DNA of 64,000 nt from CANIGN01 sp041391385 (GCA_041391385.1 JAWKOD010000003.1:124001-188000); one strand, 5' to 3'. Numbered from the stretch's first letter, positions 49,709-59,572 are shown. Translations and numbers: made by a program. Notes: generated from the sequence alone by a model not told the origin.

Positions 49709-50362
49709 CTAAAGATATCCCTTTTTAGCTACTTGTATCCTTGTATTCAGCACATCAATTAGAGGCGCATAATCCTTAACGGAAGTATGTTTTATGATTT
49801 CGCTTGCAGATATCGGCTCTAAAAACTTTGCTTCTAAAGTACAAAATGGCTTAGGAATAAATGTTTTCGACCAGGAACGACTTAAGGTCCAGCGAGAGTT
49901 AGCCAAGGCTACCACGGGAACGACTGGTGCCTCTAAAAGCTCTGCCAGTTTAAAAACTCCTTTTTTACTTTGAGCGATAGGGCCACGTGGTCCATCCATT
50001 GCAAATGTTATCCAACAAAGATTCTGCTCTTTTGTAAGTCTCAATAATTCTAAAAAACCAGACGCAGCTCCTCGAGAAGAACTCCCCCGGGCCACAACAA
50101 AACCAATCTTCTTAAAAAAACGAGCTAAGAGGTTGCCGTCTTTACTGTGAGAAACCAAAACTCCCACGGGGACGCCTACAAAAAATGCACTTAAAGATAC
50201 ATCATCTTGATGGAGGTGTGCAAAAATCACAGGTTTCTTTTGATCAATACGTGCTTGAATTTCTGGAGCCAATGCTCCTTTTTTTTTACGCCAAGTCAGT
50301 CGCATCAAAAGATGAGCAATTGCTATAACTTGTACAATTAGAAATTCTTTAAATGCCTGCAT
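49709..50362 (-). CDS. Lysophospholipid acyltransferase family protein (DUF374)
   Basis: A 217-residue acyltransferase-like protein with a membrane helix at about 5-22. The DUF374 pattern is clear: VLVSHSKDGNLLARFFKKIGF, then ARGSSSRGAASG and the FAMDGPRGP motif. The family is related to lipid A late acyltransferases, but its substrate is not known. It is 18 bases downstream of the transketolase genes and could be co-transcribed with them. Confidence 0.8.
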   Translation of the reverse strand: MQAFKEFLIVQVIAIAHLLMRLTWRKKKGALAPEIQARIDQKKPVIFAHLHQDDVSLSAFFVGVPVGVLVSHSKDGNLLARFFKKIGFVVARGSSSRGAASGFLELLRLTKEQNLCWITFAMDGPRGPIAQSKKGVFKLAELLEAPVVPVVALANSRWTLSRSWSKTFIPKPFCTLEAKFLEPISASEIIKHTSVKDYAPLIDVLNTRIQVAKKGYL

Positions 50363-50380
50363 TCAAAACTTATCCATTAA

Positions 50381-51361
50381 TTACAAATGGCGAAGCTTCT
50401 CTTTGACTTGCTTGTAAATTCCTTCAGCATCCAAGCCATATGTTTTTAAGTTATCCTTTGGACTTGCTGAGGCACCAAACTCATTCACGCCTACCTTAAG
50501 GAGTGGAACTTGTATTTGTCTCTGAACCAACTCTTCCGCAACAGCCGTCCCTAAGCCACCAAAAGTGTAATGATCCTCAACGCTAACTACGAGATTAGGA
50601 GCGAGGTCTTTAATTTTAGAAAAGTTCAAATCTGCAATTGGATTCAGCCAAGAAGCATTCACAACAGATACCGCATGGCCATCCGCCTTGAGTTGCTCTG
50701 CTGCCTGAAAAGCGTACCCCAAAAGACCGCCAGAACTAATTAAGACAATGCTGGTTTGTTCTGTATGAAGAAAGTCCCACATACCAACGGCTGCTTTATC
50801 TTTCTTCCATTTTACAGCTTTTAAATTTTGTCGCGTTAAACGAAAATAACACGGACCATTGTGAGTCAAAGACCACTCCATTAACTGAAGCGTGTCTTGC
50901 TCGTCTGCTGGCTGAAGAACTGTCATATTGGGAAGTGAGCGCATTAATGCAATGTCTTCAAGGCCCATCTGACTATGGCCATCTTCGCCAATTCCCACTC
51001 CCGCATGTGTCCCCACAAGTCGAACATTTGTCCCTGTAAATGAAACACTCATTCGAATTTGATCAAAACGACCTGTTAAAAAACAGGCGAAACTTGCTGC
51101 AAAGGGAATAAATCCCGCGCGAGCAAGACCAGCGGCAGTACCAATCATATTTGCTTCTGCGATTCCCATATTGAAAAATCTCTTAGGGAACTTTTTTGCA
51201 AAGTGCTGCGTTTGAGTCGACTTAGAAAGATCCGCATCTAACACCACAATCCGTGAATTGCGTGATCCTGCCTCCGCCAAAAACTCACCGAAAGCAGCGC
51301 GAGTTGCCTTTGCTTTTACATTAGAATCAAAATAATTTTCAAAATTTGTTACAGATGTCAT
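50381..51361 (-). CDS. Transketolase, C-terminal subunit
   Basis: A 326-residue protein with the pyrimidine-binding and C-terminal domains of transketolase: RVVVLDADLSKST-like start, FNMGIAEANMIGTAAGLARAGF around the TPP pyrimidine site (the Glu in GIAE is catalytic), and GVGIGEDGHSQMGLEDIALMR. It is the partner of the N-terminal subunit, whose stop overlaps its start by 4 bases. Split transketolases are common in several bacterial groups. It interconverts pentose-phosphate-pathway sugars. Confidence 0.9.
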   Translation of the reverse strand: MTSVTNFENYFDSNVKAKATRAAFGEFLAEAGSRNSRIVVLDADLSKSTQTQHFAKKFPKRFFNMGIAEANMIGTAAGLARAGFIPFAASFACFLTGRFDQIRMSVSFTGTNVRLVGTHAGVGIGEDGHSQMGLEDIALMRSLPNMTVLQPADEQDTLQLMEWSLTHNGPCYFRLTRQNLKAVKWKKDKAAVGMWDFLHTEQTSIVLISSGGLLGYAFQAAEQLKADGHAVSVVNASWLNPIADLNFSKIKDLAPNLVVSVEDHYTFGGLGTAVAEELVQRQIQVPLLKVGVNEFGASASPKDNLKTYGLDAEGIYKQVKEKLRHL

Positions 51362-52251
51362 ATGGACTCCTCAAGAAGTGACCCGTTCACTCGATCATCT
51401 GAAGCATAAAGCTCCGTAAGAGATTTCTTAAGCTCCTCTTTATTAGGAGCTTTTCCATGCCAATCCACAACACCTTCCATGCTCTGCACACCCTTACCTT
51501 TTACAGTGCGCGCTACGATAAACTGCGCGGGAGCATGAGGCTTAATTTCAATGGAGTTAAATTTTGCCTTCAGCGCTTCAACATCGTGCCCATCGAGGTC
51601 CGTAACATCTAAGCCAAAGCTTTTAACTTTATCGACAATCGGCTCAAGATTCATGACGTCTTCGGTGTAACCATCAATTTGCGCTTTATTGGCGTCTAAA
51701 ACAAAAATCAAATTGCCGGGTAGAAATTTACCGCAACTCATAAGACATTCCCAAACTTGCCCCTCTTGAGACTCTCCATCTCCAAGAACACAATAGACTT
51801 TAGGCAAACGAGAAAGCTCTCCAGCTTCAAATTGTACTCTAAGCCCCAAAGCTAAACCAAGTGCTATAGAAGCGCCTTGTCCCAAGCTCCCAGTCGAGGC
51901 TTCCATCAACGGATATCTCAGCCTATCAGGGTGCCCCTGTAAAAAATGTCCCGACTTACGCAAGCCTCGCATTTCAATCGCAGGAAAATAACCCAAGAAA
52001 GAATAAAGTGCGTAGAGCGCTGGCACACCATGCCCCTTTGAGAGCACAATACGATCCCGTGTAGGATCTTCTTGATTTTCTGGTGAATGCTGAAATTTAG
52101 ATTCAAAAATTGAAGTTAAAATCTCAACAAGTGAAAGAGAGCCACCAGGATGTCCCGACTCAGCTAAATGAATAGATTCTAAGATAGCTTGTCGAAGGGC
52201 GAGACGCACTGGGGCCGAGGTGGGAGTTCCTTGAGGCCAAGAAAATTTCAT
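51358..52251 (-). CDS. Transketolase, N-terminal (TPP-binding) subunit
   Basis: A 297-residue protein with the diphosphate-binding half of transketolase: HLAESGHPGGSLSLVEIL, RDRIVLSKGHGVPALYALY, GSLGQGASIALGLALG and the TPP/Mg motif GDGESQEGQVWE...N with FVLDANKAQIDG. It lies directly upstream of the C-terminal subunit and overlaps it by 4 bases, so the two make one enzyme. Confidence 0.92.
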   Translation of the reverse strand: MKFSWPQGTPTSAPVRLALRQAILESIHLAESGHPGGSLSLVEILTSIFESKFQHSPENQEDPTRDRIVLSKGHGVPALYALYSFLGYFPAIEMRGLRKSGHFLQGHPDRLRYPLMEASTGSLGQGASIALGLALGLRVQFEAGELSRLPKVYCVLGDGESQEGQVWECLMSCGKFLPGNLIFVLDANKAQIDGYTEDVMNLEPIVDKVKSFGLDVTDLDGHDVEALKAKFNSIEIKPHAPAQFIVARTVKGKGVQSMEGVVDWHGKAPNKEELKKSLTELYASDDRVNGSLLEESI

Positions 52252-52347
52252 GTCTTATTTCTAGGGCGAAGACACTAGAATTCGCAAGCTTTATGCTCTG
52301 ATACTTAAGATTTTCTTTAGATGCTGTTCTTAAATGAGAGGCCCTTA

Positions 52348-54090
52348 CTAGTTGGTCTGCTCAATAACCTCTTCAACCGTTGTGATATGGTTGAGGATTT
52401 TTTCAAGAGAATTTTCTCTCATCCGCTTAAAGCCTGCAGTTTCCTTTAAAACAAGAGCAATCTCTTGGTCAGTTTTGCCATCTGATATAGCGCGTCTTAC
52501 GGCTTCGTTGGGATTTAAAAGCTCAAATACGGCCTCTCGACCCGAGTATCCGCTATTAAAACACTTTGGACAGCCTACCTTTTTACCCACAATGGTGCCT
52601 TCGGGAATTAAATGTTCCCCATACCAACGTCTCTCATCTGGATCCACTGGCCCCGTTGTTTTACAATGAAGGCAGAGCCTCTTAACAAGACGTTGAGCAA
52701 TAATCCCTACAATAGCGGCAGCCACAAGAAACGCATCAATCCCCATATCCATAAGGCGGTAAATGGCTGCTACGGAATCGTTCGTGTGCAAGGTACTAAT
52801 AACCAAGTGACCCGTTAAAGCGGCTCGAATGGCAATGTCAGCTGTTTCTTTATCTCGAATCTCACCGACCATCACCACATCTGGATCCTGTCGTAAAATA
52901 CTTTTTAGAGCCGCAGCAAAAGTAATACCTGCTGCATTGTTAATTTGAACCTGATTTATACCATCAACCTGATACTCCACTGGATCTTCAATGGTGGTAA
53001 TGTTTTTTAGTTTTTTATCTAACAAATTTAGAACCGAATAGACTGTAGTTGTTTTACCAGAGCCTGTCGGACCGGTAACGAAGATAATCCCATAAGGTTT
53101 TGTCGACATCGTTTTAATATCTGCTGCCATAGTTCCAGGCATACCCAAAAGGTCAAGCTTCGCCTTTAATGCAGATTTATCCAAAATACGCATTACACAC
53201 TTCTCGCCTCTTACGAGAGGCAAAGTTGAAAGACGTAAATCGATCGCACGCGCACCCCAGTAATGCCTAAAGCTACCGTCTTGTGGTTTTCTTTTTTCAG
53301 CGATGTCCAAGTTTGCAACAATTTTTAAGCGCGTTACAAGGATGTTATAGAGATCATAGGGAATCGTACTCGCTGTTTGCAAGGTACCAAAGACCCGATA
53401 ACGAACTACAATGTTGTCTTCCATCGGTTCGATGTGAATATCCGAAGCCTTTCGTTCCATCGCCTCATCAATAATTTCACTCACCAAAGACTCAATAGAA
53501 AGAGCATCTCGAGGAGCTGCTTGTTTTTCAGGCTTTTTATCCGTCTTATCTAAAGCCTCTTGCTGTAACCTTTCAGCTTGGTTAACGCGTTGAAGTTTTT
53601 TTGCAATTGCTTCAGTGGCGCTATTCTCATCCAAATAAGCCTTATCTAAAAACCTCCGCAGCTGACTTGCAGGTACAACTACAAACGTAACCTCACCACC
53701 TACGAGTTGCCTTACAAAGTTCAACTCAATAAAGCGGGTTGGATCATCAATTGCGATTGTTAGTTTACCTTTTTTTTCTTCCAAAGGAAGAGCCATATAC
53801 TTTTTAGCTACTCTCTCTGGAACAAATTTTAAAATCTTTTTATCAAGACGAACGTTCGCTAAATCTCTAAACTCTAGACTGGCTTGCTTAGCAAGTGCGC
53901 TCGCCAAATCGAGCTCAGTCACCATGTTTTCTGTAAGCAAAACCGTGCCCAAGGGCTCCTGGCGCAAGGTTCCTTTCTTAAGTGCTAGTTGAAGATCAAT
54001 CTCAGAAAGCTTACCCATACCGACGAGAATCTCGCCGATTTTCATTTTGCTCCAATTTTGCTCTTCTACTTTTTCTTCGACTTCGCTCAT
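52348..54090 (-). CDS. PilB/GspE-type assembly ATPase
   Basis: A 580-residue type II/IV secretion ATPase that drives pilus extension. An N-terminal MshEN-like domain (about 15-160; such domains can bind cyclic-di-GMP) precedes the ATPase with Walker A GPTGSGKTTT (about 340-349), the Asp box TIEDPVEY, Walker B RQDPDVVMVGEIRDKETA, and the His box LVISTLHTND. A tetracysteine zinc site (CLHC...CPKC) is present, as in GspE and PilB. It is the last gene of the leftward pilus operon. Confidence 0.93.
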   Translation of the reverse strand: MSEVEEKVEEQNWSKMKIGEILVGMGKLSEIDLQLALKKGTLRQEPLGTVLLTENMVTELDLASALAKQASLEFRDLANVRLDKKILKFVPERVAKKYMALPLEEKKGKLTIAIDDPTRFIELNFVRQLVGGEVTFVVVPASQLRRFLDKAYLDENSATEAIAKKLQRVNQAERLQQEALDKTDKKPEKQAAPRDALSIESLVSEIIDEAMERKASDIHIEPMEDNIVVRYRVFGTLQTASTIPYDLYNILVTRLKIVANLDIAEKRKPQDGSFRHYWGARAIDLRLSTLPLVRGEKCVMRILDKSALKAKLDLLGMPGTMAADIKTMSTKPYGIIFVTGPTGSGKTTTVYSVLNLLDKKLKNITTIEDPVEYQVDGINQVQINNAAGITFAAALKSILRQDPDVVMVGEIRDKETADIAIRAALTGHLVISTLHTNDSVAAIYRLMDMGIDAFLVAAAIVGIIAQRLVKRLCLHCKTTGPVDPDERRWYGEHLIPEGTIVGKKVGCPKCFNSGYSGREAVFELLNPNEAVRRAISDGKTDQEIALVLKETAGFKRMRENSLEKILNHITTVEEVIEQTN

Positions 54091-54095
54091 ATCCT

Positions 54096-55427
54096 CTACC
54101 TTGAAGAAAGTTTCTTATCGTTTTTATCGTTCTCTAATTTTATGTTATCTAAATTGATGCTCTTTTCAGTGGCCATATCTATTATCGAAGGCGTTATAAA
54201 AGCCATAACTTCCTGACGCGTATCCGATTTAGAGTTACTTTTAAAAAGCCAACCAAAAAGAGGCACATGCATCGCCAAAGGAACCCCTGCTGATTTATCA
54301 CTACTTTGTTTTTTATAAAGACCAGCAATTGATGCGGTCTGGCCAGTTTTCATAATCATTTCAGTTTGAACGGCCGTACTCGTCTGTCCAGGAACACCGT
54401 CAATACGGGTGTCATCAAACTGACTATTTGTAATATTTAACTTCAAACGTAAGCGACCATCACGCAACACCTTAGGAGTTACATCTAGTTTTAAACCTGC
54501 AGTTACAGATTGCAAACTACCCGCAGTTGCGCCTGAAGAATCCGTACTTGAACCTGTTGTTCCAATTTTAACGTTAATCGTGTTATCACTGCTAATATTC
54601 GCTGCAATTCCATCAGACGTAATCACCTGAGGACTTGAAAGAGTTTTAGCATCACCATTAGACTCACCTGCATTCAATGTGGCAGAAAGTCCCGTACTAT
54701 CTATAATTCCAAACTTATATCCAAGGGTGAAGTTTGCACCGCTTCCGCCATTTGGAGAAGTTATATCTCCCTTATTTGTACCCGGCTCTCGGGAAAGCGC
54801 AACACCTAAATCCTTAGAAAAACTACTTGTCACCTCAACTACTCGCGCAGAAAGTAAAACTTGCGGCGGAGAAACGTCAACATCATCTGCAATTTGTCTG
54901 ACTAGACGATAAGTTTGCTCATCACCATAAAAAACTACAGCATTGTTTTTCGTATCAACATCCAAAAACTTAATGTCTTCACCTGTAATAAGCTTAATTT
55001 GCTTAACCACTAGAGAGGGATCTTGATAATTCATGTTCACGGTTCGAAAGCGATACCCACTCTCTCTAAGCTCCATAGGCGTTGCATCAGCTGCATCTTC
55101 TAGTGAGGCAATAGAGCGGCCACCTTTTTTATCGGGGGCATTTACAGTGATCGCACCCTTATCGACTTTAAAAGAATATCCATATAGATTTTCAATTTTC
55201 TTAAGAGTGTCCTGCAAGCTAGCTTCTTTTGAGCCAAATGAAATAAGAGGATTCTCTTCAGTATTTAAAACAATTTTTTTTCGACTTTGAGTTCCGATAT
55301 CATCCATAACATCAGAGAGACGTGTTTTATAAGCCTTCACTTGAATCATCTGCGCTTCTAGCTTTGTATCTTGAAGAAAAACAATTAAAGACAATAGAAA
55401 CATTAATAATTTAGATACGTACATCAT
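54096..55427 (-). CDS. Secretin of the pilus system (PilQ/MshL-like)
   Basis: A 443-residue outer-membrane channel protein. A signal segment (about 7-25) is followed by an STN/N0-like domain (about 33-90), an N1-type domain (about 115-190) and the secretin core (about 190-430), which ends with a VPLFGWLFK motif near the C-terminus. It is short compared with PilQ (about 700) and close to MshL/GspD minimal forms. It overlaps the PilP-like gene by 4 bases. Confidence 0.9.
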   Translation of the reverse strand: MMYVSKLLMFLLSLIVFLQDTKLEAQMIQVKAYKTRLSDVMDDIGTQSRKKIVLNTEENPLISFGSKEASLQDTLKKIENLYGYSFKVDKGAITVNAPDKKGGRSIASLEDAADATPMELRESGYRFRTVNMNYQDPSLVVKQIKLITGEDIKFLDVDTKNNAVVFYGDEQTYRLVRQIADDVDVSPPQVLLSARVVEVTSSFSKDLGVALSREPGTNKGDITSPNGGSGANFTLGYKFGIIDSTGLSATLNAGESNGDAKTLSSPQVITSDGIAANISSDNTINVKIGTTGSSTDSSGATAGSLQSVTAGLKLDVTPKVLRDGRLRLKLNITNSQFDDTRIDGVPGQTSTAVQTEMIMKTGQTASIAGLYKKQSSDKSAGVPLAMHVPLFGWLFKSNSKSDTRQEVMAFITPSIIDMATEKSINLDNIKLENDKNDKKLSSR

Positions 55428-55825
55428 TTCTCATCCTCCTTGCTCCCCGCAATACTTCTATTGGCATCTGGGATAACAAGTTCATAGTCAAAAGTACCCT
55501 CTGTAATTATGACGTAATTCTCTCCAATGGCTGACACATAACGTTTCTCATCAACAAACTGCCCCTCCCTGTACTTCTTACCATCTAGTACTGCATAGGG
55601 AACCGCATCGTCTTTGATGACAACTGAACTCAGCTTAGGCCAAGAGTCTTTGGCTAAATTAGCTTTCGCGAATCCGGGTGGATTCTTAAATGGATCACGC
55701 ATCCAGCGTGAGTAAGGAGTTTTTGAAAAAAAAGTATCATCAAAGTCAACAGGATACTCCTGAGCGCTCAATTGACTAACAAGCACAGCTGAAAAAACGA
55801 AAATAAAAAGAAATACAGTTCTCAC
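55424..55825 (-). CDS. PilP-like pilus assembly protein
   Basis: A 133-residue secreted protein with a signal peptide (about 1-21). The mature part has a beta-strand segment (DAVPYAVLDGKKYREGQFVDEKRYVSAIGENYVIITEGTFDYELVI) that follows the HR/PilP-type domain pattern in which a short polypeptide contacts the secretin. It lies between PilO-like and secretin genes, where pilP is expected. The lipobox of classical PilP is not seen. Confidence 0.7.
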   Translation of the reverse strand: MRTVFLFIFVFSAVLVSQLSAQEYPVDFDDTFFSKTPYSRWMRDPFKNPPGFAKANLAKDSWPKLSSVVIKDDAVPYAVLDGKKYREGQFVDEKRYVSAIGENYVIITEGTFDYELVIPDANRSIAGSKEDEK

Positions 55826-56361
55826 TAGTTTCTCTCCTTATCAAGGTAAATAGAAAGGGATACTTTAGACAAAGACTTCTGTAAGAAATCGTCTACCTTA
55901 GTTGTTTCAACTTTTTTAAATTCCAAAAACTTATACTTTTCCTCTAAACGCTCCATAAGCGTAGCCAAATCCAAGAATGTTGACTCAAGCTCTAGATTTA
56001 AACTCACAGCATAAATAGAGTTTTCAACGGCTTTCTCCTGAGAAGTATAGCTATTAACCCTTACGCCACCTTCTTTTGAATTAATCTCATTAATGAGTTC
56101 CGATAAAAAACGAGTCGGTTTATCATTCTGCGCTTGCTCCACTCGCTTATTGAGGTCTCCTACCTTAACTTTCAACTCACCGATCAGCATTTTATTAGCA
56201 CTTACTTCTTTTTTTCGTTCATCAATTTTTGAAACCGCACTTAAGAGTTCAGCGGAACGTGGCTTATATATCCTTGAATGATACATGAAAAGTCCGGCAC
56301 CAACTGCTACAAACATGAAGGCTACTTCTCTAGGATGTCGTTTGCTTTTTAATTTAAACAT
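55825..56361 (-). CDS. pilO: PilO-like pilus assembly protein
   Basis: A 178-residue bitopic protein: short cytosolic tail, one membrane helix (about 11-29, EVAFMFVAVGAGLFMYHSRI), a periplasmic coiled coil (about 30-80) and a ferredoxin-like domain, as in PilO. It forms the inner-membrane alignment complex with PilN and PilM. It overlaps the PilP-like gene by 1 base. Confidence 0.8.
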   Translation of the reverse strand: MFKLKSKRHPREVAFMFVAVGAGLFMYHSRIYKPRSAELLSAVSKIDERKKEVSANKMLIGELKVKVGDLNKRVEQAQNDKPTRFLSELINEINSKEGGVRVNSYTSQEKAVENSIYAVSLNLELESTFLDLATLMERLEEKYKFLEFKKVETTKVDDFLQKSLSKVSLSIYLDKERN

Positions 56362-56372
56362 ATCTCATCCAC

Positions 56373-56942
56373 TCACTTTCCTTCACTCGCTAGGCTACGC
56401 CCACTTGAAAAAACATCTGAGACAGAAAAATCAAAAGCATAAAGTGACGGAGTATATTCCGGAGATGCTTTAGATGAATTTAACTTCACACTATGAAAAG
56501 ATGAAGAGCGCTCCATACGACTTAAAAATCTATTTACTGATTTTTGAGAAGGTGCAAGTCCCGAAAACCTTAATGTCACAGCTTCTCCTTTACCGTCAAT
56601 ATTCATCTTTAATATCCACACATCAGGTGGCATAAGGTAGGTCATCTCTTTTATAAAAGAGTTCCACTTACGTCTTTTAGCAACAAGAGCCTGAGTAGCA
56701 CTTAAATCCCTTGTACTTTCCTTCGCCTTGAGTTGTTCAATAAGTTTACGTTGCTCAGCAGCTTCAGCTTCGTACACAGCCAGCTCTGTTTGGTTCTTCT
56801 TATTCTTAGAATTAACACTTACAAAACTCAACGTAACCGTAATGGCAGAAACACAAAGAAAGACCAAGAAGATCAAGTCCAAATTAATAGTCATCTTTGG
56901 TCTGAGGCCCTGAGGCAATAGGTTAACGCGTAACACTACCAA
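56373..56942 (-). CDS. pilN: PilN-like pilus assembly protein
   Basis: A 189-residue bitopic protein with an N-terminal NLLP motif (VNLLPQGLRP), the PilM-binding sequence of PilN, a membrane helix (about 22-44), and a periplasmic coiled coil plus ferredoxin-like fold. It overlaps the pilM-like gene by 20 bases. Confidence 0.87.
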   Translation of the reverse strand: MVVLRVNLLPQGLRPKMTINLDLIFLVFLCVSAITVTLSFVSVNSKNKKNQTELAVYEAEAAEQRKLIEQLKAKESTRDLSATQALVAKRRKWNSFIKEMTYLMPPDVWILKMNIDGKGEAVTLRFSGLAPSQKSVNRFLSRMERSSSFHSVKLNSSKASPEYTPSLYAFDFSVSDVFSSGRSLASEGK

Positions 56943-57879
56943 TCCCTCCTGAATCTGTTCCCGAAAGAGCTAGCCCAATTGCTACCGAAGACACTAAAGA
57001 AAGGTTCACCTTTTCCTTAATTTCAGGTGCAATTTCAATATTTTTTAAAGGATCTACTCGCTCAATATTTAATGGCGTTAATGCCGCTATTTTTTCTTGG
57101 CAATAATCTAGAAGTTCTGTCTTTCCAAAAAGAAGAACCTTGCGGATTGCTGCTACGACACTTTTTTCCTCAAAGCTTGAGATAATCTTACCAATGTCGC
57201 TCATTTGCTCTTCAAGAAACTTTTTAGAGTCAAACTCAACCCCTTCTTCAGCATTAAAAGTATCTTTAGGCGCTAAACAAAAAGTCAACCAAGGAAGTCC
57301 ATTTGTTACGAGTGTAAAACCAACATGCATTGCACCGATATCAACTAAAAGATAACTAATTTCCTTTTGAGTCATATACCCGTTGAATTCAGCGCAATTT
57401 AAATTCGCTATAGTCTCAGTCAAAGCTCTCTCTGGAACAAGATTATAGTTACTAGCTAATCCATGGTATCGAGTGACATCGCTCAATCGGGTGCAAAAAG
57501 CTACATAATCATTCTCTGAAACTTCTTTTGGATTTAAACGTATAACGTCAAAAGCTGCTTCTTCTAAAGGGAATGGGAGCTTCTGCTCAATTTCAGCACG
57601 TATTGCAATATCTTTTTCCTTAGGAGGAAGCTTAGGAAGTTTAAAGGAAATTAAAAGAAAATTTTTATCAGGTATTGAGATAGATGCTTTTGAACTATTT
57701 AACTTACGGGAATCAAACTCGCCTATTAACTTCATAATATCCGTAGTTTTGTCCTCGCCAACACCTTCTTTTTTAAAACTAAAGTACTCTTTAAGCTCAA
57801 TAACTTTGCCTTTTTTAGCTATGACTGCGCAATCAACACTTACTGAACCTAGATCTACGCCCACTAAACTAGCCATCAC
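56923..57879 (-). CDS. pilM: PilM-like actin-fold protein
   Basis: A 318-residue cytosolic protein of the actin/FtsA-like PilM family. The first phosphate-binding stretch is VGVDLGSVSVDCAVI. ISIPDKNFLLISFKLPKLPPKEKDIAIRAEIEQKLPFPLEEAAFDV is the typical PilM 1C-like domain, and LLVDIGAMHVGFTLV is the second phosphate-binding loop. It starts the alignment complex by binding the PilN tail. Together with pilN, pilO and a pilP-like gene it identifies a type IVa pilus system. Confidence 0.88.
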   Translation of the reverse strand: MMASLVGVDLGSVSVDCAVIAKKGKVIELKEYFSFKKEGVGEDKTTDIMKLIGEFDSRKLNSSKASISIPDKNFLLISFKLPKLPPKEKDIAIRAEIEQKLPFPLEEAAFDVIRLNPKEVSENDYVAFCTRLSDVTRYHGLASNYNLVPERALTETIANLNCAEFNGYMTQKEISYLLVDIGAMHVGFTLVTNGLPWLTFCLAPKDTFNAEEGVEFDSKKFLEEQMSDIGKIISSFEEKSVVAAIRKVLLFGKTELLDYCQEKIAALTPLNIERVDPLKNIEIAPEIKEKVNLSLVSSVAIGLALSGTDSGGIGSVTR

Positions 57880-58535
57880 TTATCCCCTCGTTCAATGTAA
57901 GCCAAAACATTTAGCTTTTTAATACGATCCTTAACAACATTCACTGTTGAAGGATCCATCTGCTTTCCTTCAAGTGATTTTCCATAGGCCAAGCGAGCGT
58001 CCGTAAATTTACCTTGCTGCTCTTGCAGCCTGCCCATACTTAAAAGTACTCTGTAATTTTTAGGCGAAAGTTCAAGCGCTTTTTCAAAATGCTTCATAGC
58101 CTCTTGTGAACGCCCTTTATTAAACTGGAGCATTCCCATGTTATGATGCAAAACCCACTGACCGGGTTCTAAATCAATAGCCGCTGCGAGATGCCTTTCA
58201 GCATTCTCTAAACGCCCAGCTTTTTTTTCAGAAAAAGAAAGTAAAGAAAGAAAATAAGCGTTTTTACTTGATTCCGTATAAATTTCTAAAAGTATTTCTT
58301 CCGCACTTTTGTACATACCCTTTTTAACGAGTGCAGCTGCCCTAGAAAGCTTTTGATCTCGTGCAACATCAAGAGGATTGCGGTTATCCTGTATCACTGT
58401 CTGTGTCACTTCAGGTGGTGGTACCTTAAATTTAAAATACGCAACAGCGCCCAAGCCAACACCCATCACAGCAAAAGTTGCTGCGCTTATCTTTGAAATC
58501 AGTATTGACTCAATGTCTTTAAATTTAATCTTCAT
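57876..58535 (-). CDS. TPR protein of the pilus operon
   Basis: A membrane-anchored TPR protein of about 219 residues (one helix near 17-36). At least three tetratricopeptide repeats follow: AEEILLEIYTESSKNAYF, AERHLAAAIDLEPGQWVLHHNMGML, and AMKHFEKALELSPKNYRVLLSMGRLQEQQGKF. It is likely an assembly or scaffold factor (a PilF- or MshN-like role). The ATG at 58535 has AGGGA 8 bases before it; an upstream ATG at 58574 would add an unlikely tail. It overlaps pilM by 4 bases. Confidence 0.75.
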   Translation of the reverse strand: MKIKFKDIESILISKISAATFAVMGVGLGAVAYFKFKVPPPEVTQTVIQDNRNPLDVARDQKLSRAAALVKKGMYKSAEEILLEIYTESSKNAYFLSLLSFSEKKAGRLENAERHLAAAIDLEPGQWVLHHNMGMLQFNKGRSQEAMKHFEKALELSPKNYRVLLSMGRLQEQQGKFTDARLAYGKSLEGKQMDPSTVNVVKDRIKKLNVLAYIERGDK

Positions 58536-58677
58536 AATCCATTCCCTACTTGGGTCTCCCTTTCCTTTCGGCAACTTGCGCGTTGAACTTGAAAAAGATT
58601 AGCTACTAAAGTGTTCATTCTATTGACGCCTATTATGGAAAGAATAAAGATTTAATGAAGAGAGGGAGATAACTAGG

Positions 58678-59490
58678 GTGTCAAAAAACGACCGCAAAAC
58701 GCTCATTACAAAATTCACAATTGTATTGCCGTGTTACAACGAAGCACACCGCCTAGCACTCTCTCTCCCAGACCTGTTTATTTGGCGCCAGGGCTTCCAA
58801 GAGCGAAACAAGTGCCTTGTTCAAATACTTTTGGCAAACGACGGCTGCACTGACAAAACAATAGAACTTGCCAAAGAATTATCAACCAACGAACAACATT
58901 TTGACATTGTTGGCTACGATGTAAATCAGGGGCGTGGCGCGGCTCTTAAACTTGCCTTTGCCTCTGCCTGGAAAGACTCAAGCTTTGTGCTCTACATGGA
59001 CGCAGACCTTGCTACTGACCTACAACATGTCCAGGATGTTTTAGACACATACACAAACAATCCACATAAAACTGTCGTATGTGGCAATCGTTATTATGCG
59101 GGCAACAATCTCAAACGCCCCCTCTTGCGAAAAATTTGGAGTTGGGGATGGCGTACATTTGTGAGTACCCTTTTTCTTAAAAAACTGCCCGATACTCAAT
59201 GTGGATTCAAAGCTCTCAGCGCAGACCTTATTGAACCTGTAATGTCCCTACTCAAAATTAAAGGTTTCGTAGCAGACATAGAAATCATTCTTAGGGCCTG
59301 GTCCGCGAAAGCAAGTGTAATAAGCTTGAATATTAAATGGGTAGAAAAAAAAGGTTCCACCATTCGTTGGAGCACAATCTTTAAGATGCTGCTTGAACTT
59401 AAAGACTTGAAAAGTAATCAAAAGAAGTGGCTAAAAGAGAGCCAAGATCTGGGCAGCGATAACCCCAATAACACTACTGACGCTGCTTAG
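58678..59490 (+). CDS. Family 2 glycosyltransferase (dolichyl-phosphate glucosyltransferase-like)
   Basis: A 270-residue GT-A enzyme with VLPCYNEAHRLALSLPDL, the DADLATD metal-binding motif, RYYAGNNLKRPLLRKIWSWGWRTFVS, and KLPDTQCGFKALS, close to dolichyl-phosphate beta-glucosyltransferases (DPG synthase type). No membrane helix is obvious. It would transfer a sugar to a polyprenyl phosphate, possibly for pilin or surface glycans, as an O-antigen-ligase-family gene lies at 62348. GTG is the start. Confidence 0.85.
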   Translation: MSKNDRKTLITKFTIVLPCYNEAHRLALSLPDLFIWRQGFQERNKCLVQILLANDGCTDKTIELAKELSTNEQHFDIVGYDVNQGRGAALKLAFASAWKDSSFVLYMDADLATDLQHVQDVLDTYTNNPHKTVVCGNRYYAGNNLKRPLLRKIWSWGWRTFVSTLFLKKLPDTQCGFKALSADLIEPVMSLLKIKGFVADIEIILRAWSAKASVISLNIKWVEKKGSTIRWSTIFKMLLELKDLKSNQKKWLKESQDLGSDNPNNTTDAA

Positions 59491-59507
59491 CTTAGACATA
59501 AGCATAA

Positions 59508-59545
59508 AAGAGGCCCTGAGTGGATTGCTCCACCCAGGGCCTCTT
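59508..59545 (-). terminator. Bidirectional terminator, copy 1
   Basis: An 11-bp stem AAGAGGCCCTG/CAGGGCCTCTT with inner GTGG/CCAC. T-rich bases follow on both strands, so it can end the pilin gene from the right and the glycosyltransferase gene from the left. The same hairpin recurs at 60252. Confidence 0.85.
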
Positions 59546-59572
59546 CGTGTTTTATTATTTATGCAGTTCTAC

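Noticed and set aside
49707..49730. Hairpin between the beta-barrel and acyltransferase genes
   Set aside because: A 7-bp AT-rich stem that lies inside the end of the convergent coding region; not distinctive.
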